From Pseudocercospora fijiensis CIRAD86 (taxonomy: Eukaryota; Ascomycota; Dothideomycetes; Mycosphaerellales; Mycosphaerellaceae): a DNA stretch of 64,000 nt. Made by a program: the position numbers and the translations under genes. The DNA lies in the NCBI RefSeq assembly GCF_000340215.1, contig NW_006921533.1, forward strand, positions 6,229,424 through 6,293,423, written 5' to 3'. The notes below the pieces were generated by a model. That model saw only the letters and a list, made by a program, of their open reading frames with translations, had not been told where the DNA came from and did no database searches. Shown here piece after piece: positions 56,861-64,000 of the stretch (its first letter is position 1; every line of letters begins with the position of its first letter).

Positions 56861-57080
56861 TTGCGCTTAATAAGATACAGTATCTATCGTCTCACATGAT
56901 GACGACTGGGATGGAGTTTGTTGCTCTCGATCGTGATTCCGGGGTCACCTTTGCTGCCTCAACCTCTTTCTTCTCTTTGTTCATCATCTGCAAGCCTTTC
57001 TCAAAGCATCATCAAGAAGGGATCCCAAAAGAACTTGAACCCTGTGACATCCATCTACACAAACGCAAGCTTAAGTAATC

Positions 57081-57591
57081 ATGGCCCAAGTGTGTCCAGT
57101 CGTTGGAACTACAACCAATGTTCTCCCTCCTCATCACCCGGAAATCAAGTCTGGTATGCGACAGTCCTACATTGTTTCGACGAAGCAGTCAGGAGAAAAG
57201 GTCATGAGACTGACATCGTTCTACAGACCCAGAAGCTCGCTGTCCGGTGACGAACGCAAAGGTCGACCACCACGAGAACATTATCCATAACCACCCATCC
57301 GCTCCCCATGTCCCGTCCTCCGATAAAGAAGCTATGGATGCTTCCCAATGCCCTGCTTTGAAGGAAGCGAATACGCAAGAGAGCGTTACAGATGCTACTT
57401 GCCCTGTCGTTGGGCCAGTAAATGCACATCTCCCTCCAGCTCACCCTGCGTTGACTGAGAAGGAAGCTGGTGCTGTGTGCCCAGTCACAAATGCAAAGTT
57501 GGAACACCATAAGGGCAAGGTGCACGCACACCCGAGCGTACCCGATGATGCGCCAGCAGCGAAGTGTCCTGTTGCTGGAGCAGCTGCGTAG
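57081..57591 (+). CDS. Small Cys-Pro/His repeat protein
   Basis: Two exons, 57081-57153 and 57227-57591, with a 73-nt GTATGC..CTACAG intron; 145 residues. Splicing joins LPPHHPEIKS to DPEARCPVTNAKVDHHEN and so completes a repeat unit. The protein is almost two copies of one module: CPVVG, LPP(H/A)HP, CPVTNAK, (D/E)HH, then H.HPS.P. First copy about residues 5-55; second about 90-140. CP dipeptides occur six times (five before Val, one before Ala). No signal peptide or membrane segment is present. CP dipeptides resemble heme regulatory motifs and the His clusters suit metal binding; neither is proven. The gene has a CT-rich leader, as active fungal genes do. Confidence 0.8.
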
Positions 57592-59033
57592 ACTGAATAC
57601 ATAGCCAGCGAGACTGGGTTTGTAGGGCACGTAGATAAGTCGAATTATGCTCTATGCCAAAACAGATAGTGCACCATTCCCAGCAGCTTGCATTCCTTTC
57701 AAATCGTGGCATAGTGCCATGCAGCCTGTCCGAGATGAGCCACTCATTGTTCAAGCTACACAATGGATAAACCGCCCTGGCGATCACTTCTGAGCGCGCA
57801 CATGCCGAACTTCATGTGCCGCAAGGACAGTGAGTGTGGCTTCGATATGTTATAAGATTGGGCCAACGACTCCGAGGTCGCTCGTGCTAGATGTCGCTTG
57901 TTGTAGTGATGGCGGGCCTTGGTCGTTTTCATGAGCAAGCATCAGAATTACGGCATTGATGACCAGACCAGTGCCTAGAGTTGCTGTGAAATTGCTCTGC
58001 CGTGAACTTTTCTTTGTGATTGGCTTGATATCTGAGCTGTAGCTGAGGCGTTGACGCTCCGGGGCCAAGAGGTAATCTCCAGGCCTGTGGACATTGTGTT
58101 GGCGGTGAAGATGTGCGTGCGCTTTGCAAGGCCGAGTAGTACGAATGGTCTGGTGGGAGATCCCTTGGCAGCGCCGGTAAATCGCAGTCGAACGCATGTT
58201 GTCCAATCTGCAATCCTGTTTGATTCTGAATTGGCAGTCTGATCAGCGGTAAGTGCATGGTCTCAACAGCAATCGGTTCATTTCGTGTAACGTTCTCACG
58301 TACGCTTGTTCAGCGCGCGGGCTCGAGGCAATATCTGTTCTGCTGTGTGTTCCAATCTGTGCTTAGCAATGTAGTATAGCTGACGGATGATACTAGGAAT
58401 GAGATGAGAACTTCAATGTTTGGAACGCGCCAACCTTCAACGTGGTCGCCCGACGAGTGTATAAGGGAACCGCGCAAGCAGGGCTTTCCTGGACTCTTTG
58501 CCTTGCACTCGGGCAGGCGGCTTTGCAATGAAGCACGGCATGCCGACATCGACGGTGATCAAGCAAGCGCGCCGAGAATATGAGCCAATTTCCGTGGAGC
58601 AAGTCATAGACTTGTTCAGGTCACATGTCGATGAAGAGATGTAGCAGCCGTCGGTAAGGAGAGAAATTTCATCGAGTGCTTTGTGTGCACCCTCGGTCTT
58701 TCCAGCTACGGCGCCCGTGTTCGCGCTCTAGCGGCCATAGCAGACCATAACCAGGTAGGAGAAGTAGCCTAGTCACAGCACAATAAACAGACCGTCAAAA
58801 TGAGTTGAAGGGAAGAAGAAGAAAAGGGAAGCGAAGTGAGATCGAAATGGCGAGCGGAGAGTTTGGAAATGTCTTGGCGCGCTTGCCCTGTGCGTGTGCG
58901 ATGATTGATGCCGATATCTCCAGCCACGCGTCACCAGTACAGCCACAGGGTGATTGTTGGCTAGCATCCTCATCGCTGCAAATACATTCTTTGTCATTCG
59001 AGCTATCATATCTATAATATGACAACTCAACAA
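57592..59033. other. Intergenic between the CP/His gene and the satellite
   Basis: 1.44 kb of normal GC content with many short open frames on both strands (for example 57850-58206 minus). None has domain support. The sequence ends abruptly at the AT-rich repeat zone, so this marks the limit of gene space in the window. Confidence 0.35.
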
Positions 59034-59289
59034 AAAATGGGGCCCCTTTAGGCTTAGTGCGGCCTAAAACGACCGAAAAGCCGACTCTAATTAGTCGGCG
59101 GCGAGGAACTTTAAAATTTCTCGATTCTTACGCGGTCCGGAGGGCGTAGAAGTCGTAGGATCGACTATAACGCTCCGGCGCCGCGATAGCAGCATTTCCG
59201 AGGCCGTCTCCGTCGTTTACGCCTAATCCGGCGGCGTTTTTTGCTTAAGGCGGTATCGTTCGCGCCTAATCTAGCGGTATTTACTCGGA
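59034..59289. other. Boundary sequence at the satellite edge
   Basis: A transition zone, GC-richer than the satellite (CCGGCGCCGCG, GGCGGCG). It holds a perfect hairpin with 7-bp arms, GCCGACT and AGTCGGC (59080-59099). It begins right after AACAAAAAATGG, where composition changes sharply. It may be the end of an element that founded the array. Confidence 0.4.
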
Positions 59290-60043
59290 GCGGTAGGCTC
59301 GAAAGGCTTATCCTACGCGTTCCGGATAGTACTACTCGCTATAGGCGTTTTATAGGGTACTTATAGTAGGCGTTAGATAAGGTACTCGCTATAAATAGTT
59401 CGAATCCTGTTTAACTATAGGCGTTTTAGATAGTATTTGCTATAAGCGTTTCGGATAGGACTACTCGCTATAGCTATCTCGGATAGTTACCGCTATAAGC
59501 GTTTCGAATATTACTACTCGCTATAAGCGTTTTTAGTAGTATTTACTATAAGCGTTTCGGATTAGACTTGCTATAAGTATTCTAAATAGGACTTACTATA
59601 GGTATTTTAGATAGTCCTACTTGCTATAAGCGTTCCTAATAGTACTTGCTATTTGCGTTCCGGATAGACTTCCTCTACGCGTTCCGGATAAGACTTAGTA
59701 TAAGCGTTTCGGATTAGAATTGCTATATAGTGCGTTCTAAATAAAACCTAGTATAGGCGTTATAGATAGTAGTACTAACTATTAGCGCTCCGGATTAGAG
59801 TTATTAGACTTACTATACGCGTTCTAAACAGTACTTAGTATTATAAGCGTTCTAAATTAGACCTGTTGTAGGCGTTATAGATAATGGTTAGCTTATCCTA
59901 CGCGTTCCGGATAGTACTACTCGCTATAGATATTCTATAGAGTACTCGCTATAGGCGTTATATAGGGTACTCGCTATAGATAGTTCGAATGCTATTTAAC
60001 TATAGGCGTTTTAGATAGTATTTGCTATAAGCGTTCCGGATAG
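59290..60043. repeat. Diverged minisatellite, 25/28-bp units (part 1)
   Basis: Head-to-tail units with the form CTATAAGCGTTTCGGATAG then TACTTG (25 bp) or TACTACTCG (28 bp). The length variant comes from a 3-base step in the second half. Consecutive units from 59420 are easy to align, differing mostly at A/G and C/T positions. Longer blocks recur, such as TCCTACGCGTTCCGGATAGT. CpG is kept while CpA and TpG are rare. Confidence 0.85.
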
Positions 60044-60900
60044 CTACCTCCTTCTTAGGCTCTTTATAGTAACTTCTTCCGCTCTGTATACACCTTCTAT
60101 ATCATCTTAGTTGCTATTACTTTCTTCTATATCTAGTCTAGCGGCTTGAAGAAGTCTTCTATAAAGAGCCTAAGGACAAATGTCGCAAAGCAGCTATTCT
60201 AGCGTTATGCACCTATAGAATGGGTTAAATAGCACAATAACGGCCTATTTTTATTAAAAGTCATATTAGAATCGCACCTACGGAAGGATATAGAGAAGAT
60301 CTTTGCTTATACAAAGGATACTGCATCTCTTTAGCTACGCAAATAAAAACTACAAAACACTACTCCGTAAGAAACGCTATGCGAATAGCGTCCGGATTGC
60401 CTTTATAAGGCGGTAATACTACATTCTTAGGAGGCTTCAAAGCATAAGAGGGCTATAAGAATTAGCTAATAAGACAGCTCCGGGTATTACTAGAAAGTAG
60501 GCGTATATATTGATTGTACTATAATCTTCGAGGGCTGGCTAGCTATAAACCTAGCTACTAGCTATATAGAAGCCCGGGCGCAATCTAAACAGAATAGACA
60601 GCTAACTTGGCGCTCGAGTCTCTCTAGATCCACCTCTTCGATTTTCTTTCTATAAGTCGGATATGCCTTGCATTGTACTGTTCTATCTTGTCTTCTAGTT
60701 TGAAGAATTATATAGCGTTAGCGAGACATGTCTGAATTTTGTAAGGAACAGTATATAGGCCTATTAACTTTTGTCCTTAGACCCTTGCTAACGCAAGGAG
60801 AGTAAGCAGGTACTATTCAGTTAAAAGTCCGGTCGTAGAAGGTGCTTGTTGTGCCTGCCTCTACTTGCGTTTAACTAGGAAGGGGCTGAAACGGAGATAG
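60044..60900. mobile_element. 857-bp insertion in the satellite with 8-bp target duplication
   Basis: The array is interrupted by unrelated sequence flanked by CCGGATAG on both sides (60036-60043 and 60901-60908). The ends read CTACCTCCTTCTT and, inverted, CTATCTCCGTTTC: short imperfect terminal repeats whose differences are mostly C/T. Just inside the left end a long imperfect hairpin pairs CTTAGGCTCTTTATAG (60054-60069) with CTATAAAGAGCCTAAG (60159-60174). No coding frame survives. One caveat: CCGGATAG is part of the array unit, so the duplication could be fortuitous. Confidence 0.6.
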
Positions 60901-63900
60901 CCGGATAGTACTACTCGCTATAGGCCTTCCGGATAGTGCTTTGTGTGAGTATTTAGTTTCGGATTAGACTTAGACTTACTTTATACATTCCGGATAAGAC
61001 GTTCTATAAGCGTTTCGGATTAGACTTGCTATACGCCTTCCGGTTTATACTATACTAAGCGTGTAAAATAAGGCTTGTCCTACGCGTTCCGGATAGTACT
61101 ACTCGCTATAGATATTCTATAGAGTACTCGCTATAGGCGCCCTATAGGATACTCGTAGTAGGCGTTATATAGGGTACTTACTATAGGTAGTTCGAATACT
61201 ATTTCCTATAGGCGTTTGAAATAGTATTTACTATAAGCGTTTCGGATATAATATAGTACTTCTTGCTATAAGTATTCTAAATAGTACTTACTATAGGCAC
61301 TTTAGGTAGTACTGCTTGCTATAAGCGTGCTTAAATTTTAATAGTACTTGCTATTAGCGTTGCGAATTAGACTTGCTATATACGTTCCGGATAGTGCTTA
61401 CGCTACGCGTTCCGGATTAGACTTAGTAGAAGCGTTCCGGATTAGAATTACTATATAGCGCGTTTTAAATAAAACTTAGTATAGGCGCTATAGATAGTAG
61501 TACTAACTGTTAGCGCTCCGGATTAGACTTACTATATACGTTCCAAATAGTACTTAGGATTATAAGTGTTCTAAATTGAAATTCCTATATTTGTAGAGTA
61601 CTCGTAGTAGGCGTTATATAGGGTACTCGCTATAGGTAGTTCGAATACTGTTTAGCTTTAGGCGTTTTAGATAGTCTTTACTATAGGCGATCCGGATAGT
61701 ACTGCTCGCTATAGATATCTTAAATAGTTACCGCTATAAGCGTTTCGAATGTTACTACTCGCTATAAGCGTTTTTAGTAGTATTTACTATAAGCGCTTCC
61801 GATATAACTTGCTATTAGTATTCTAAACAGTACTTACTATAGGTATTTTAGATAGTACTACTTGCTATAAGCGTTCTTAGCAGTACTTCGGATTAGACTT
61901 GCTATACGCGTTCCGGTTTATATCGGACTAACTATACTAAGCGTTTAAAATAAGGCTTGTCCTACGCGTTCCGGACAGTACTACTTGCTATAGGTATTCT
62001 ATAGAGTGCTCGCTATAGGCGTTCTCTAAGGTACTCGTAGCAGGCGTTATATAGGGTACTCGCTATAGGTAGTTAAAATACTGTTTGCTATAGGCGTTTT
62101 AGATAGTGTTTGCTATAAGCGTTCCGGATAGTACTACTTGCTATAGATATCTCGGATGATATAGTTACCGCTACAAGCGTTTCGAATATTACTACTCGCT
62201 ATAAGCGCTTTTAGTAGTATTTGCTATAGGCGTTTCGGATTAGACTTGCTAAACGTGTTCTAAATAGCACTTGCTGTAGGTACTTTAGATAGTCCTACTT
62301 GCTATAAGCGTTCTTAGTAGTACTTGCTGTTAGCGTTCCGGATAGTCTTACTCTACGCGTTTCGGATAAGACTTGGTGTAGGCATTTCGGATTAGAATTG
62401 CTATATAGCGCGTTTTGGGTGGACCTTCATATTCTAGATAGTGCTTGGTGTTGTAGGCGTTCTAAATTAGACTTTTTATAGGCGTTATAGATGATAGTTG
62501 GCTTATCCTACGCCTTCCGGATGGTGCTACTCGCTACAGATATTCTATAGAGTACTCGCTATAGGCGTTTTGTAGGGTACTCGTAGTAGGCGTTGTATAA
62601 GGTGCTCGCTATAAATAGTTCGAATACTATTAAACTATAGGCGTTTTAGATAGTATTTGCTATAGGCATTCCGGATAGTACTACTCGCTATAGATATCTT
62701 AGACGGTTGCCGCTATAAGCGTTTCGAATATCACTACTCGCTATAATCGGGTTTAGTAGTATTTACTATAAGCGTTTCGGATATAACTTGCTATAAGTAT
62801 TCTAAATAGTACTTACTTTAGGTAATTTAATAGTACTACTTGCTATAAGCGTTCTTAATAGTACTTGCTATTAGCGCTCCGGATTAGACTTACTATACGC
62901 AATCCGGATAGTACTACTCGCTATAAGCCTTCCGGATAGTACTTGATATAAGTATTTAGTTTCGGATTAGACTTAGATAGTTAGACTTGCTCTATACATT
63001 TCAGATAAGACTTTCTATAAGCGTTTCGGATTAGACTTGCTATACGCGTACCGGTTTACATAGAACTAACTATACTAAGCGTTTAAAATGAGGCCTGTCC
63101 TACGCGTTCCGGATAGTACTACTGCTATAGATATACCGTATTATATAGAGTGCTCGCTATAGGCGTTTTATAAGGTACTCGTAGTAGGTGCTATATAGGC
63201 TACTCGCTCTAAGTAGTTCGAATGCTGTTTGCTATAGGCGTTTTAGATAGTGTTTGCTATAAGCGTTCCGGATAGTACTACTCGCTATAGGCCTTCCGGG
63301 TAGTACTTAGTATAAGTACTTAGTCTTAGATTGAACTTAGACTTGCTTTATATATTCCGGACAAGACTTTCTGTAGGCGTTTCGGATTAGATTATTAGAC
63401 TTGCTATACGCGTTCCGGTTTATATAGGACGAACTATACTGGGCGTTTAAAATAAGGCTTGTCCTACGCGTTCCGGATAGTACTACTCGCTATAGATATC
63501 TTAGATAGTTACCGCTATAGGCGTTTCGAGTATTACTACTCGCTATAGGCGTTTTTAGTAGTATTTACTATAAGCGTTTCGGATATAACTTGCTCTAAGT
63601 ATTATAAATAGTACTTGCTATAGGTATTTTAGAAAGTACTACTTACTATAAGCGTTCGTAATAGTACTTACTATTACCGTTCTAAATTAGACCTACTATA
63701 CGCGTTCCGGATAGTACTTACTCTACGCGTTCCGGATAAGACTTAGTATAAGCGTTTCGGATTAGAATTACTATATAGCGCGTTTTAAATAAAACTTAGT
63801 ATAGGCGTTATAGATAGTAGTACTAACAGGTAGCGCTCCGGATCAGACTTACTATACGCCTTCTTAATAGTACTCAGTATTGTAAGCGTTCTAAATTAGA

Positions 63901-64000
63901 CCTATTATAGGCGTTATAGATGATAGTTAGCTTATCCTACGCGTTCCGGATAGTACTACTCGCTATAGATATTCTATAGAGTACTCGTAGTAGGCGTTAT
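60901..64000. repeat. Diverged minisatellite, 25/28-bp units (part 2, runs off the window)
   Basis: The same units as in 59290-60043, continuing to the last base. A block starting TCCTACGCGTTCCGGATAGTACTAC or a near copy recurs at about 59310, 59897, 61078, 61961, 62506, 63098, 63462 and 63937, so higher-order blocks are irregular (about 0.4-1.2 kb apart). Other blocks recur with it, such as TATAGATATTCTATAGAGTACTCG and AACTATACTAAGCGTTTAAAAT. No telomeric TTAGGG/CCCTAA array and no gene is seen. Confidence 0.85.

Noticed and set aside
59290..64000. Regular short repeats considered as CRISPR or telomeric DNA
   Set aside because: Eukaryotic context, no unique spacers, units are head-to-tail and diverged; no TTAGGG/CCCTAA motif.

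Overview
The window is nuclear DNA from a filamentous ascomycete, most likely a Dothideomycete related to Mycosphaerellaceae. That placement is inferred from gene style and protein resemblance and was not tested by search. The evidence for a filamentous fungus is direct: most genes carry 46-80 nt introns with GT..AG ends and CTAAC/CTGAC-like branch sites. The gene set includes a septin, EXO70, CASP/COY1, VPS3 and CDC48, plus HET-domain and CorA-like genes typical of filamentous fungi. Repeats are AT-rich and CpA-depleted in the manner of RIP (repeat-induced point mutation).

Layout. 1-31.5 kb is mostly ordinary housekeeping sequence: wax-synthase-like MBOAT (-), BTB protein (+), La protein (-), mitochondrial ribosomal protein NAM9 (+), cPLA2-like lipase (-), EXO70 (+), CDC3/AspB-type septin (+), an MFS transporter relic, SGNH hydrolase (+), Mch1-like MFS transporter (+), TRM9 (-), a small secreted protein (-), a 60-residue small protein (-), VPS3 (-) and CASP/COY1 (+). 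EXO70, VPS3, COY1, the septin and CDC48 all serve membrane traffic, polarity or protein quality control, but nothing suggests they form a functional cluster.

31.6-33.1 kb is a 1.56-kb AT-rich foldback transposon with a 180-bp MITE nested inside it. An orphan ORF, an epoxide hydrolase (-) and CDC48 (-) follow. 38.5-55.6 kb is more accessory: a GGCT/AIG2-like protein (+), a sedolisin protease pseudogene (-), a J-domain/HET-domain fusion (-), a seven-exon CorA-like membrane protein (-), a PfkB-like/P-loop/RyR-domain protein (+), a two-helix membrane protein (+) and a DUF4336 protein (+). After about 1 kb of decayed sequence comes a gene for a small protein with repeated Cys-Pro and His motifs (+). 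From about 59.0 kb to the end of the window there is a diverged minisatellite of 25/28-bp units, broken once by an 857-bp insertion flanked by an 8-bp duplication.

Most surprising items: the J-HET fusion, whose J domain reads HPN instead of HPD; the RyR-domain protein, whose kinase-like half lacks the usual catalytic Asp; the CP/His repeat protein; and the satellite with its insertion. Several genes are easy to mis-annotate because an unspliced ORF hides a real intron (BTB gene, CDC48 3' end, GC-AG intron in the SGNH gene, 4-nt coding exon in the 60-residue gene). All splice sites given were chosen by reading frame, splice signals and family continuity, without transcript evidence.
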